From Mesostigma viride (Eukaryota; Streptophyta; Mesostigmatophyceae; Mesostigmatales; Mesostigmataceae): a stretch of DNA of 57,500 nucleotides. The translations under genes were made by a program, and so were the position numbers. How positions within the stretch are numbered: position 1 is the first letter of the stretch; the number at the start of each line of letters is the position of its first letter. Shown piece by piece: positions 13,128 through 25,512 of the stretch. The stretch lies in contig RPFO01001075.1 of the NCBI GenBank assembly GCA_009746045.1, positions 312,501 to 370,000 on the forward strand, written 5' to 3'. The notes under the pieces are model-generated. The model worked only from the letters and a program-made list of their open reading frames with translations, had not been told where the DNA came from and did not search any database.

Positions 13128-16100
13128 ATGGCTAGCGTAGCTAACTGCAGCGTTTCGTCCACAAATATTGCAAGTGAATTAGCTAGCGCTGGCCGCCTCT
13201 TCCCCTGCAAACGGTCCAGTGGGGAAAACTCTGATTCCGACGACCGTCGTCGTGGCCGGGATGGCAAGAAAAAGAGGGATAGCCGCGAGATCGAGCAGCC
13301 AATGCTGGAGGATGAGCCCCCCATCTTGATCGCCTCTTATAACTACAAAGGGTAAGGCACAACGCATGCTTTTGTGCGGACACACTTTCATAGAGTAATT
13401 TGCTTGGCAATCACGGCCAGCCGGCCGTTATTTGCAGCTGTATGATATTCCTCTTACTTGCCGGCTGCCAGGTAATACCGTGCAAGTTAGCAGCACTACA
13501 CCGCTCCCAGACGCAGCTTGTCACTATCACAATCGAAATTCCGCACTGCGGCGTAGATTGTAGTTGTTTCAAGCACTGACGTCAAATGTAATATATAAGT
13601 AGTATATATATGAGCCAGCTTCAGGTCATGGAGGATTTATAAGTTGCACTAATGCTTATGTTAAGATTGCCAGTCATCTGGGGTGTGCATGCTGCAATAT
13701 GGCCAGCTTGCACCTTCAGAAATTGTTTTTGTCGCGTTGCTGCTAGAGAAATGTACAGTAAATGCCAGACATGTTTGGATTTATGGTCATTATGTCACTG
13801 CATGCCAGCCTGGAGAGGGATGTCCTGCAGGTTGCTATCACCCCAAACATGGAGCTGTAAGAATTTGCAAATGACATGGATGTATCTATTTGCTACTCCG
13901 GCCACTGGTTTCTGCATGTCTGACAACGTTCGGAGCTGATTGCTTCTTCCTTGTCATCCTTTGCTCAGAGGCAGCCTGTGATTTGTTCCGAAAAATCAAC
14001 ATTGCAGCCGTCCACCCATCAGCGTTGTCTGTATCTATAGCAGCGGATAGTGCATGTTGGAGAATGGATTCATACCAGTGAACCACGCATGCATGTGAGA
14101 GTATTTTCCCTGGTGTAAATATATATGTGTGCATTTCTACGGTAATCTGGGGTCAGACAAATCTGACAAGGGATTTTTCACTCAAAGTAAGCTTCAGGCG
14201 AGTTGTCTTTGAAATTTTAGAAGCCTCAACTTGCCTTGACATAGACCAATTGTGCTGAGTCGATGTCATGTTTGTCCCTCTAGAGCTGTAAGCAGGGCTG
14301 ACATTACTTTGGCTGGCATACCTCATGGGGTTCTGCTTATTTTGCACAGCTAGGCACACCAATTGATTTATTGACCAGGAGAGGTTCTTATCTGTGAGGA
14401 TAGCACTAGTTATTCGTGCATGGTTTGCCCTTGCCCCGGTCACTGTGCCCGGATTTGTGTTCCTAGAATGTGCATGTCTGGCTAGCTCATTGAGGCAGCA
14501 AGTACTAGGAAATTTTAGGGTTTCATGTGAATTGGTGGCTTCCAGGCATGGCGTGGGCTGGACGAGTTGTGTGGAGTGTGCATGGCCGTTTTGGGGGTGT
14601 GCATTGAAGCCAGCCCTGAGTGCATGGCAAGGGCAAGGCGTAGGGAATCACGATGCCGGCAGAGACAGAAGAGCGCACACGTTGTGAACCTGGTGTCAAT
14701 GCTGCTGACTACCCTACCTAGGGTGACAAATGTTTGGTTATGGGAACGCAAGGCACAGGTCGATGGTCATGTATTCAGTAACCTGCACTAAGGGCATGAT
14801 CCCATGCATGCATGGACGCGCAGCTGTCAGAGATTGCATGTGGCTCATCTCTCCATTGTCCTTGCTTGCATGCCGCGTGCAGGGGTGTGGGCAAGACCAC
14901 GCAGACCATCAACCTGGGCTACGCCCTGCGCGATCGGGGCTACAACACGTGCTACGTCGACTGTGACTCTCAATGCAACCTGTCCAGCTTCTTCAACAGG
15001 CACGAAGCGCCTGCTAATCCGCCTCAGCAGGGGGGCGTGCAACCCAGTAACAGTGACGGGGACGACGTCCAAAGCATGGCTGGAGAAAACATTTACCCTC
15101 ATCGCCCATCGCTGAGCATGGCTCGCGTGGGCGAACCAGATAAGCCAGAATATTCCTTGGAGCTATGCAAGCAGGGCAACTTTGACAGCAGTGGCGACCC
15201 GTATGAGTTGACGTTGGTCAGTGTGCTCAACGAGGCATTTGATGGAAGAGTGGTCAGCACAAACATCCTTGAATTTTCCAAAAAGCGCGGCAAGCAAGGC
15301 GAGAGGGATTACAGTGCGGTGTACCCGCCAGGTCTATTCCTTCTGCCAGGGCATGTTGATCTGCACGACCTGTTGGAGCCAAGGCTTTGGCAAGCAAAAA
15401 ACACCCTGCACCATGACGACCCAGATATCCGGGAAAGCGCCCTTCGGACATTTGGCAGCTTCCGGAAGGCGCTGCTGGACATCGCCAAGGAGAAAAGGAT
15501 CAAGTTCATGGTCTGCGACTTTGGGCCCAGCGCGGGGCTGGCCAATCAGGTCATGGTGGGGTCCTGCGACCTTATCATCCCACCCTTCCAGCCAGACTAC
15601 TTCTCTGCCAGCGCCATCGATGGAATTCTGACCCGGGTGCTGCCCAAGTAAGCCTTGGGTGTGCCCATGGTGCTCAACGGTTTTGCATTATACTCTTCTT
15701 TTGTATACGTGCCGGTAGACCGCCAGGGGTGGTGCTGTGGCCACCATGTGGTCGGTTCCCTACCCGATGCTCGTGCCGCCACTCAGTAGTGTGTCCAGCT
15801 CGCAGAGTGTCCTGTTTTCCTCAATCAACTGCCACCGTCTCTCTCTGTTTCTCCTGTTGGTGGTTCTCCCATGCATGCTGTGGTACTGACATGCGGCATG
15901 CCTTGTCGATAATACCTCTTTGTCCAGGGGTCCAATATAGTCAGCGATTTGAAACCCCATCCAACCTGCTTGATATGCCATGCTCATGCACGCCTTCCTG
16001 TGCTCTACAGGGGAGGCACCAAGGGGGCCCACATTGGATTTATGATATGTGTTTTCCTGGTAAAATTGTACTCCTATTTGCTTTATGCTTTAGTATCATT

Positions 16101-18762
16101 TGCGCACCCCAGTCGTCCAGTAGCAGCCAGACATGTGCCAAGTTTGCACACAAATATAAGTTGTACCCCTTGTGAAGCGAAGGACGTGTGGATGGGGGGT
16201 GTTCCTTGTGAGTGGGGGCTGTTCCTTGTGAGTGGGGGCTGTTCCTTGTGAGTGGGGGCTGTTCCTTGTGAGTGGGGGCTGTTCCTTGTGAGTGGGGGCT
16301 GTTCCTTGTGAGTGAGGGGTGTTCCTTGTGAGTGGGGGGTGTTCCTTGTGAGTGGGGGCTGTTCCTTGTGAGTGAGGGGTGTTCCTTGTGAGTGGGGGCT
16401 GTTCCTTGTGAGTGGGGCTGTTCCTTGTGAGTGGGGGCTGTTCCTTGTGAGTGGGGGATGTTCCTTGTGAGTGGGGGGTGTTCCTTGTGAGTGGGGGCTG
16501 TTCCTTGTGAGTGGGGGCTGTTCCTTGTGAGTGGGGGGTGTTCCTTGTGAGTGGGGGGTGTGCCTTGTGAGTGGGGGATGTGCCTTGTGAGTGGGGGGTG
16601 TGCCTTGTGAGTGGGGCTGTTCCTTGTGAGTGGGGGATGTTCCTTGTGAGTGGGGGGTGTTCCTTGTGAGTGGGGGTGTGCCTTGTGAGTGGGGGCTGTT
16701 CCTTGTGAGTGGGGGTGTGCCTTGTGAGTGGGGGCTGTTCCTTGTGAGTGGGGGGCGTGCCTTGTGAGTGGGGGCTGTTCCTTGTGAGTGGGGGCTGTTC
16801 CTTGTGAGTGGGGGGCGTGCCTTGTGAGTGGGGGGTGTGCCTTGTGAGTGGGGGCTGTTCCTTGTGAGTGGGGGCTGTTCCTTGTGAGTGGGGGATGTGC
16901 CTTGTGAGTGGGGGGTGTGCCTTGTGAGTGGGGGGTGTGCCTTGTGAGTGGGGGATGTTCCTTGTGAGTGAGGGGTGTTCCTTGTGAGTGGGGGTGTTCC
17001 TTGTGAGTGGGGGGCGTGCCTTGTGAGTGGGGGCTGTTCCTTGTGAGTGGGGGCTGTTCCTTGTGAGTGGGGGGCGTGCCTTGTGAGTGGGGGCTGTTCC
17101 TTGTGAGTGGGGGCTGTTCCTTGTGAGTGGGGGGTGTGCCTTGTGAGTGGGGGCTGTTCCTTGTGAGTGGGGGGTGTGCCTTGTGAGTGGGGGCTGTTCC
17201 TTGTGAGTGGGGGGTGTTCCTTGTGAGTGGGGGGTGTTCCTTGTGAGTGGGGCTGTTCCTTGTGAGTGGGGCTGTTCCTTGTGAGTGGGGGGTGTTCCTT
17301 GTGAGTGGGGGCTGTTCCTTGTGAGTGGGGGGTGTGCCTTGTGAGTGGGGGCTGTTCCTTGTGAGTGGGGGCTGTTCCTTGTGAGTGGGGCTGTTCCTTG
17401 TGAGTGGGGGGCGTGCCTTGTGAGTGGGGGCTGTTCCTTGTGAGTGGGGGCTGTTCCTTGTGAGTGGGCGGTGTTCCTTGTGAGTGGGGGCTGTTCCTTG
17501 TGAGTGGGGGGTGTGCCTTGTGAGTGGGGGCTGTTCCTTGTGAGTGGGGGATGTTCCTTGTGAGTGGGGGGTGTTCCTTGTGAGTGAGGGGTGTGCCTTG
17601 TGAGTGGGGGCTGTTCCTTGTGAGTGGGGGGTGTGCCTTGTGAGTGGGGGCTGTTCCTTGTGAGTGGGGCTGTTCCTTGTGAGTGAGGGGTGTGCCTTGT
17701 GAGTGGGGGGTGTTCCTTGTGAGTGGGGGGTGTTCCTTGTGAGTGGGGGGTGTTCCTTGTGAGTGGGGGCTGTTCCTTGTGAGTGGGGGGTGTTCCTTGT
17801 GAGTGGGGGCTGTTCCTTGTGAGTGGGGGGTGTTCCTTGTGAGTGGGGGCTGTTCCTTGTGAGTGGGGGGTGTTCCTTGTGAGTGGGGGGTGTGCCTTGT
17901 GATTGGGGGCTGTTCCTTGTGAGTGAGGGGTGTTCCTTGTGAGTGGGGCTGTTCCTTGTGAGTGGGGCTGTTCCTTGTGAGTGGGGGGTGTGCCTTGTGA
18001 TTGGGGGATGTTCCTTGTGTCATCGACATACCTTTCTGTCGGCATTGCCCACAGGGAGTTATGTACAACGCCACTTCATATTGCACACACGAGGGGGTGC
18101 ACTAGATCCGCAATGACCGCGTGGCTTTTGCTGTGCATTGTTTACGCCATGTTTACCGGCTTTGCAATGTGGGTGCTTCCATCGCCATGCCCTGCTACAG
18201 CATTCTCGAACTGCAGATTGAAATCAAAAAAGAAGGAGCCCGTCTGCATGGGGAGTGGATACAGGATCCAGCAGCCCTGGCTGTGTGGGAGCCAGACTGG
18301 GCGCCACGGGCAGAGGCGTTCCTCCCGTATATGTTCAATCCGCGCCCCCCCCGTTTGTTGCCATTCTTGATGGTAAACTTCAACGTCTCTGGCCGACAGC
18401 TCGGTCAGTACGAGACCAATTACTTGCACCTCGCCCGCAGGATCGTAGAGAAGGAATCTATAACGGTTGTGGCGATGGTTGCGAATCCTGCTAGACAGGA
18501 CCACCAGCAGGTGCAATGCCTCCAAGACATTTTTCTGCCGGACAATGCTGGCAGCATGGTCGTCCCATTTGCACGTTGGGCCCCACTTATCCTGGGTGAG
18601 GCCCAAGCCAGGGGAGACCCAGCAGTGAGCGTCACGCCTGACATCCTCACGCAGTGGCTGGAACGTGACCCACCTCCGGCGATGCTGTCCGAGCTCGAGC
18701 ACCTAAGAGAAGCTTATCGCCGCCTCGCACAGATGGTTGAATCAGTGTGTTGCCACAGCTGA
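13128..18762 (+). CDS. ParA-family ATPase, paralog 1 (ParA-1), three exons
   Basis: Exons 13128-13351, 14883-15647 and 18201-18762 sum to 1551 bases, 516 residues. The start is the first ATG after an in-frame stop. The N-terminus has a basic cluster (DRRRGRDGKKKRDSR), possibly a nuclear signal. The deviant Walker A (YNYKGGVGKTT, signature Lys74) is followed by VDCDSQCNLSSFF, which corresponds to the ParA D-x-D-P-Q-G-N segment, and later by VCDFGPSAG, the ParA D-x-x-P-S switch. GLFLLPGHVDLHD and IPPFQPDYFSASAIDGIL resemble a bacterial ParA group recalled for FNHKGG-type Walker A and an LFLLPGH motif. Exon 3 adds PRLLPFLMVN and VPFARWAPLILGEA. Intron 1 splits the Gly75 codon of Walker A. Intron 2 (2.55 kb) holds a minisatellite. 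It should bind ATP and dimerise; partner and role are unknown. MinD, NBP35 and Get3 fit less well. Confidence 0.85.
16188..18015 (+). repeat. 20-bp minisatellite of about 90 units in ParA-1 intron 2
   Basis: The unit is GTTCCTTGTGAGTGGGGGCT, with variants GGGGGT, GGGGAT and GTGCC, and an occasional 19-bp unit. Every unit carries GTGAGT, a consensus 5' splice-site core, on the sense strand of the host gene. The last units next to 18001 read GTGATTG. Flanking sequence on both sides is unique intron. Confidence 0.97.
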
Positions 18763-18818
18763 GAACAGTATTTATGGCATGGGCGCCTTTTTCTAAGCCA
18801 TGCATGGGCCACACATAT

Positions 18819-19060
18819 CAATGAGACAACCAGCGCAGGCCAGAAATCTGGAGAATGCCGACCACGGTAGCTCGAGCCTGCCGTTATCTTATCCGTGTTT
18901 TCGAGTCGTTCAAGATGATGGATATGAATGTCCAGAGATGGAAATGTGTAGCCTTGTTCGTTGAAATTATGGCTTGCTAACTCCAATCTTGAGCGACTAG
19001 ACGACCTCGATGGTGGGGCCGGAAACATCTTGCGTGATCAGCGTGTGTGTTTCGATAGGG
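18819..19060 (+). mobile_element. Orphan 5' untranslated fragment of a family B LINE
   Basis: It matches, in order, the 5' leader of the full family B copy at 46230-46480 (GAGACAACCAGCGCAGGCCA, TAGCTCGAGCCTGCCGTTAT, GGTGGGGCCGGAAACA), with many point differences. It starts about 55 bases after the ParA-1 stop, in the same orientation, and no ORF follows. Confidence 0.8.
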
Positions 19061-19271
19061 CATATTGAGGACGGAGTTCCATTTCATGGAGTAATTCCAG
19101 AGTCTAGTCTCACAATACTACTATACTAGTACAATCATAACGTGCACTTCAAAATTGTAACATGCTTGAACATCAGTTGCTTCTCGGGAAGTAATTTAAA
19201 TGACCCAGTTAGACTTTTATATCATCGTCAAGGCAGGCAGCACACAGTAAATAAGTAAGTACTTCAGTAAG

Positions 19272-19640
19272 GGGGTTGTGGGTGAACCCTGGCTATGCCC
19301 CTAACCGGTATACTGGAGGGGGGCGGTCATCCACGTTGACCATGTGCAAGCCCTGGCAGGCACCTCCTGCCACCCCAGTGCTCAACCTCAGTCTAGGGAA
19401 TATATAACAGTAGTACATAGATTAGTCTGGCTTCGCCTAGCATGCAGCCTACGCGCATGTGTGCCCATAATGGCCCCCATGGATGACGCCTTCAGAATCT
19501 GGCCAAGCCATGCCTATAATGGGACCCCCATGGATGTTGCATTAAGAATTTAGCCACGCTCTGCCTATGCAGAGAGTCGCTCTCTGATGAGAAGCCATGC
19601 CCTAGCTCTCGTATAGCCACGACATCTGATCTTCCCCCCA
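19272..19640 (+). mobile_element. Mixed LINE tail fragments (families C and B)
   Basis: 19272-19330 resembles the family C 3' region (GGGTTGTGGGTGAACCCTG, also at 40544). 19560-19640 resembles the family B 3' untranslated region (TATGCAGAGAGTCGCTCTCT, CCATGCCCTAGCT, GATCTTCCCCCCATGA). No coding sequence was seen. Confidence 0.6.
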
Positions 19641-19796
19641 TGAGGGGCCTTGCCTGGCCTGGCCTGGCCCCAAGGACATTCCTAGAAAGCTAGGTAAGCC
19701 TGCCATGAACTACATCCAGATGTTGCTGGCTGACCTAGTGGTCCCAGCTCAGTTTGAACACCGCATTCACTCCCTGTCTCTTCTTTGGACTGCCTG

Positions 19797-21426
19797 ATTA
19801 ATTAATTAATTAATTAAACTCGTGCTCCCGTTGGGGAGTCACGGAGCACCGAAGTACTTTTAATCCCTGTGTGTGCACAACAGGAGAAAGGGCAGAGACC
19901 CCCAGTCTCCTTCATGCCAAAGGCATGCCACAGCTGCATTCGGGCGCGCTAGCTAAAAGACATGCTAACGATCCGGCAAACTGTGGGTGCAATAAGAACC
20001 ATGTGAGCATATCATAGCAAGGAGCGTGGGCAAGAATCTGATCGAGGCCATGACGTAGCATGGCTGTACAACAAAGACTAAGCTAAGGCTACATGGCTGG
20101 TTGTGTACCGTGCGTGAGCGGTGCACGTGACTAGGTATCTTGGCACGGCTAGGCATGCAAACATTCTAAGCATCAGTGGCTGCCATGGCGGCAGTGACAA
20201 CCAATGGATACAAGCTAGGGCTATTAGCTAGTCTATAGCCCGCGGGGGGCGTCCACATCTTGTGCATGGTTGATCATCAGGTCCCCGCCCCTCCAGTGCA
20301 CCTTGGGCTTCTGGGGGTCCTGCTTGTGGCGGAGGTATTCAGGCCACAGGTCACGTCGCTGCTGCTGCTGAGCGGGGGTCAGGTCGTCGTCCAGCGTCCA
20401 GGTGAGGTCGTGCAACCGCTTGCGACGAGAGAGGAACCGCTGCTTGTCCTCACGGGAGGGGAAGGTGAGAAGGACTGGTGGGGGAGCCGCCTTGTCCCGT
20501 GAGTGGGGAAGGCGGTGGCACCCACGCAGTTCTACCTCACCTACCAGGCCCATGAGGGTAAGGAGCTGGTCCTTAAGCTCGTCGGCAAGGGAGGTTGACG
20601 TCTCACCTGGCTTCTGGGGGAAGCGACGCAGCACCACTCGGCAGTCGCGGCGCCGGGGCGCGGTCGGTGGCCTCCCGTTGTTGTGCCTGGCGAAGGTCTT
20701 CAAGCTCCTGGAGCTTCGTAGCGATGGCGTCGGTGGTGGAGGCGCGGTCGCTGTCCGCAGCAGGTCCGCATAGGAGAGGGGCGGGAGGTCACCAGCATCC
20801 AGCCGGGGTGGCTGGGATGCGATGGTGGCCGTCTGCTCCGCTATCTTTGGGACCTGTGAGGCCAGGGCCTCGGTGTGGGCGGTGATGGCTTCAAGCTTCT
20901 TCATGAGCACGCCGCACTTGCCCTCCACCTGGTTAAGGCGAGAGACAAGTGCAGCGTGCGTTTCCGATGCCTGTGCCGCGGTGTGCAGCGTCGTGAACTG
21001 GGGCTGGAGCTTGTGGACGACCTTGGTTTCCACATTGGAGACCCGGGCCTCCACTGTGTTGAGCGTCGTGTTCAGCGAGGTCAGCTTCTCGGCCAACGGC
21101 CAGGTCACGTGCTCCTCCAGCACTCAGGCTCGGATGTCGTCCTTGCAGAGGGAGGAAGCCGATGTGGCTGTCGGCCGCGCAGGCTGGGCTGGGGTGCGGA
21201 TCTTGGCGGCGATGCTGGCGATAGGTAGCTGGAAGAAGCTGCACATGATGGCGAGGCGGTGGTCGTGTTCTGGCAGGGTGAGGAACCTCTCCACGTTCTC
21301 GGCGTGGATGGGCGCATAGGGCCCATGGAGCTTGTGTTCCTGTGCTAAGAAACGCACTATTTCGACGCATTCTGCGTTGGACAGTCGCATCCATTAGCTG
21401 AAACAAAAGTGGTCCTAATCTGGCTG
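19797..21426 (-). mobile_element. Family A ORF1-only LINE, copy 1
   Basis: Read on the minus strand: damaged ORF1 (21390-20233), about 415 bases of 3' untranslated region, hairpin ACTCCCCAACGGGAG and a (TTAA)n tail ending at 19797. No reverse transcriptase lies between ORF1 and the tail. It interrupts an RT element between GGACTGCC and ATGCAGAAC. A clean target-site duplication is not visible. Confidence 0.8.
20233..21390 (-). pseudogene. LINE ORF1-like protein, family A copy 1, one frameshift
   Basis: The main frame (21123-20233, 296 codons) shows a long heptad-like helix ([19 protein letters not shown]), then an RRM-like strand ([10 protein letters not shown]) and a C-terminal domain ending RRDLWPEYLRHK and WRGGDLMINH. 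This order (coiled coil, RRM, C-terminal domain) is that of L1-type ORF1 proteins, which form trimers on the element's RNA. The N-terminal 88 codons (21390-21124) are in another frame, broken near 21124 where copy 3 reads through ([10 protein letters not shown]). The N-terminal domain differs strongly from copy 3. Confidence 0.75.
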
Positions 21427-21727
21427 ATGCAGAACAAGAAGCGGTGGCAGAAGATTGTCCAGGCTCACACGCCAGCCCCTAGCTGTTGGCAAGCCCCCTC
21501 CCCCCAAGCGAAAAGGGCGTTTTGCTGAATAGTGTAGTTAGGATTTATCTAGACTAGATAGCTTAGTTAGGTTCTTTCGAGTTACGCGGCTTCGCCCACC
21601 TCCATCCATCCAGCAAGGAATATGTGCTACATGATCTCCCAACGGAGACATGTTAAAATTAAATTTTAATTTAATGAGGGGCCTTTATTAAGTGAGGGGC
21701 CTTTATTTATTAAGTGACGGCTCCGAG

Positions 21728-21912
21728 ACATCATGGTGGTACAGGTGCCCTTGCATGGTGCACCTACTAGAGCAAGTGTCGTTTGTAACATTCCCACCCT
21801 TGCAGGAAGTAGCTTAGAATGTATTAAAAGCCATATGCCCCTAGTTCTCCGGGATATGTGCTACACTGATACACTCCCAACGGAGTTATGTTCCTAATTA
21901 ATTAATTAATGC
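21728..21912 (+). mobile_element. Family B 3' end, 5'-truncated
   Basis: Matches the last 180 bases of family B: CACCCTTGCAGGAAGTAGCT, CATATGCCCC, hairpin CTCCCAACGGAG, TTATGTTCCT and an (AATT)n tail. It is preceded by two copies of GAGGGGCCTTTATT at about 21677. Confidence 0.8.
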
Positions 21913-22225
21913 TGCCCTAAAACCCTCAGGCTCCGGGAAAAGCCTTTGTATTCTCCTGGGCTATCGGGGGTTAGCATGCAACCTACCCCCACACCCGTCA
22001 TCATGGCCGTACTGTACGTCGTCTTGGATATAGTCCGGATGACGCGGAGAACTTTGCTATCTGCGACTTGCAGACCTGGGCGAGTGAGTCGCGCTACTTG
22101 CCTTCGCGGGTGAAGTATCCGCATAGAAAAGTATCGCATTGGATATACTCTGTGGCATGCCTTCAGTGCATGGCTGCATGCTCACGCACTGGCTTTATAC
22201 TTAATTACTTACTTACTTACTTTAA
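21913..22225 (+). mobile_element. Family C 3' end with (CTTA)n tail
   Basis: Shares long blocks with 40600-40880 (AACCTACCCCCACACCCGTC, TAGTCCGGATGACGCGGAG, GTGAAGTATCC) and ends in CTTACTTACTTACTTT. Its tail meets, tail to tail, the AT-rich tail of a minus-strand RT element. Confidence 0.8.
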
Positions 22226-24058
22226 ATTAAATTAACATTAAATTATAACATGCCTCCGTTGGGAGATCATGTAGCACATATTCCTTGATGGATGGGTGGA
22301 GTGCATGGAAGGAGCAGCGTAATCGAACTAACCTAACTCTAAGCTATCTATAGTCTAGAAAAATCCTAACTACACTACTCATCAAAACGCCGCCTCCTCT
22401 TGGGGGGAGGTGGCTTGCCCACAGGAGCTGGCGTGTGAGCCTTGACAATCTTCTGCCATCGGCCGCGTCTTGTTCTGCATTAATTAATTAATTAATTAAA
22501 CTCGTGCTCCCGTTGGGGAGTCACGGAGCACCGAAGTGCTTTTAATCCCTGTGTGTGCACAACAGGAGAAAGGGCAGCTCGACCCCCAGTCTCCTTCATG
22601 CCAAAGGCATGCCACAGCTGCATTCGGGCACGTTAGCTAAACGGACATGCTAACGATCCGGCAATCTGTGGGTGCAACAAGACCCATGTGAGCATGGCAT
22701 AACATGGAGCCGGTGGGCGAGTAAACGGATCATGGCCAAGACGTAGCATGGCTGTACAACAAAGACTAAGCTAAGGCTACATGGCTGGTTGTATACCGTG
22801 CGTGAGCGGTGCACGTGACTAGGTATCTTGGCACGGCTAGGCAAGGCTAAGCATAGCTGCCATGGCAACAGTGACTACGAATGGATACAAGCTAGGGCTA
22901 TTAGCTAGTCTAGCCCGCTGGGGGCGTCCACATCTTGTGGTTGATCATCAGGTCCCCGCCCCTCCGCACTACACCTTGGGCTTCTGGGGGTCCTGCTTGT
23001 GGCAGAGGTACTCTGGCCACAGGTCGCGTCGCTGCTGCTGCTGAGCGGGGGCCAGGTCGTCGTCCAGCGTCCAGCTGAGGTCGTTCAACCGCTTGCGACT
23101 AGAGAGGAACCGCTGCTTGTCCTCACGGGAGGGGAAGGTGAGCAGAACTGGTGGGGGAGCCGCCTTGTCCCGTGAGACTGTGGGGAAGGCGGTGACACCC
23201 ACGCCAGTTCTACCTCACCTACCAGGCCCATGAGGGTATAAGGAGCTGGTCCTTGAGCTCGTCGGCAAGGGAGGTTGACGTCTCACCTGGCTTCTGGGGG
23301 AAACGACGCAGCACCACTCGGCAGTCGCGGCGCCGGGGCGCGGTCGGTGGCCTCCCGTTGGTTGGCCTGGCGGTGGTCCTCCAGCTCCTGGAGCTTCGTG
23401 GCGATGGCGTCGGTGGTGGAGGCGGTCGCTGACCGCAGCAGGTCCGCATAGGAGAGGGGCGGGAGGTCGCCAGCATCCAGCCGGGGTGGCTGGGATGCGA
23501 TGGTGGCCGTCTGCTCCGCTATCTTTGGGACCTGTGAGGCCAGGGCCTCGGTGTGAGAGCGGTGATGGCTTCAAGCTTCTTCATGAGCACGCCGCACTTG
23601 CCCTCCACCTGGTTGAGGCGAGAGACAAGTGCAGCGTGCGTTTCCGATGCCTGTGCCGCGGTGTGCAGCGCCGTGAACTGGGGTTGGAGCTTGTGGACGA
23701 CCTTGGTTTCCACATTGGAGACCCGGGCCTCCACCGTGTTGAGCGTCGTGTTCGGCGAGGTCAGCTTCTCGGCCAACGGCCAGGTCACGTGCTCCTCCAG
23801 CACTGATCGGATGTCATCCTTGCAGAGGGAGGAAGCCGATCGATGTGGTTCTGCATGGCAGTCCAAAGAAGGGAGAGAGAGTGGATGCGGTTTTCAAACT
23901 GGGCTGGGACCACTAGGTCGTCCAGCAACATCTGGATGTAGCTCGTGACATGTTTTCCTACCCTTTTGGGAATGCCCTTGGGGGCAGGCCAGGTCAGAAT
24001 ATGCCGCCCTGGCTGGCCAAGCCGCTGCATGGGGGCCTGCCAGACCAAGGGCGGTGTC

Positions 24059-24059
<1 letters not shown>
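22226..24059 (-). mobile_element. RT-element C-terminal fragment, minus strand, split by family A copy 2
   Basis: On the minus strand, 24059-23848 encodes the RT tail (QRLGQPGRHILTWP, LVVPAQFENRIHSL). After the inserted element, 22480-22226 gives the 3' coding end, the untranslated region and the hairpin at about 22253-22264. Upstream, the RT reading is cut exactly where the (CTTA)n array starts (VDTALGLAG in the 45-kb copy). Confidence 0.8.
22481..23847 (-). mobile_element. Family A ORF1-only LINE, copy 2, 5'-truncated, with 9-bp target duplication
   Basis: The insertion is flanked by GTTCTGCAT at 22472-22480 and 23848-23856, inside the RT fragment's coding end. On the minus strand it begins within ORF1 (CKDDIRSVLEEH), has frameshifts near 23540 and 23220, and ends with the same 3' untranslated region, hairpin and (TTAA)n tail as copies 1 and 3. 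Truncation, duplication and tail together show a genuine target-primed LINE insertion. Confidence 0.88.

Positions 24060-25512
<1,453 letters not shown>

Larger units (their letters stand above)
19641..21690 (+). mobile_element. RT-element C-terminal and 3' fragment, split by a family A insertion
   Basis: 19651-19795 reads the RT C-terminal tail (MLLADLVVPAQFEHRIHSL). The sequence resumes at 21427 with MQNKKRWQKIVQAHTPAP and the RT 3' untranslated region, ending in hairpin CTCCCAACGGAG near 21638 and an AT-rich tail. A reverse-oriented family A element lies between. The RT domain is absent and the 3' reading frame is damaged. Confidence 0.75.

Noticed and set aside
13588-13651. TATATAAG-rich stretch as a promoter
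   Set aside because: It lies inside ParA-1 intron 1, and the frame after it (13652-13939) has no link to the ParA coding sequence.
16188-18015. CRISPR-like array
   Set aside because: Units are 20 bp head to tail without spacers, in a eukaryotic intron.
16083-18086. Two open minus-strand frames of about 650 codons with HSQGT/PLTRN repeats
   Set aside because: They are the translation of the 20-bp minisatellite inside an intron. The unit has no stop on that strand, so several frames stay open by composition alone.
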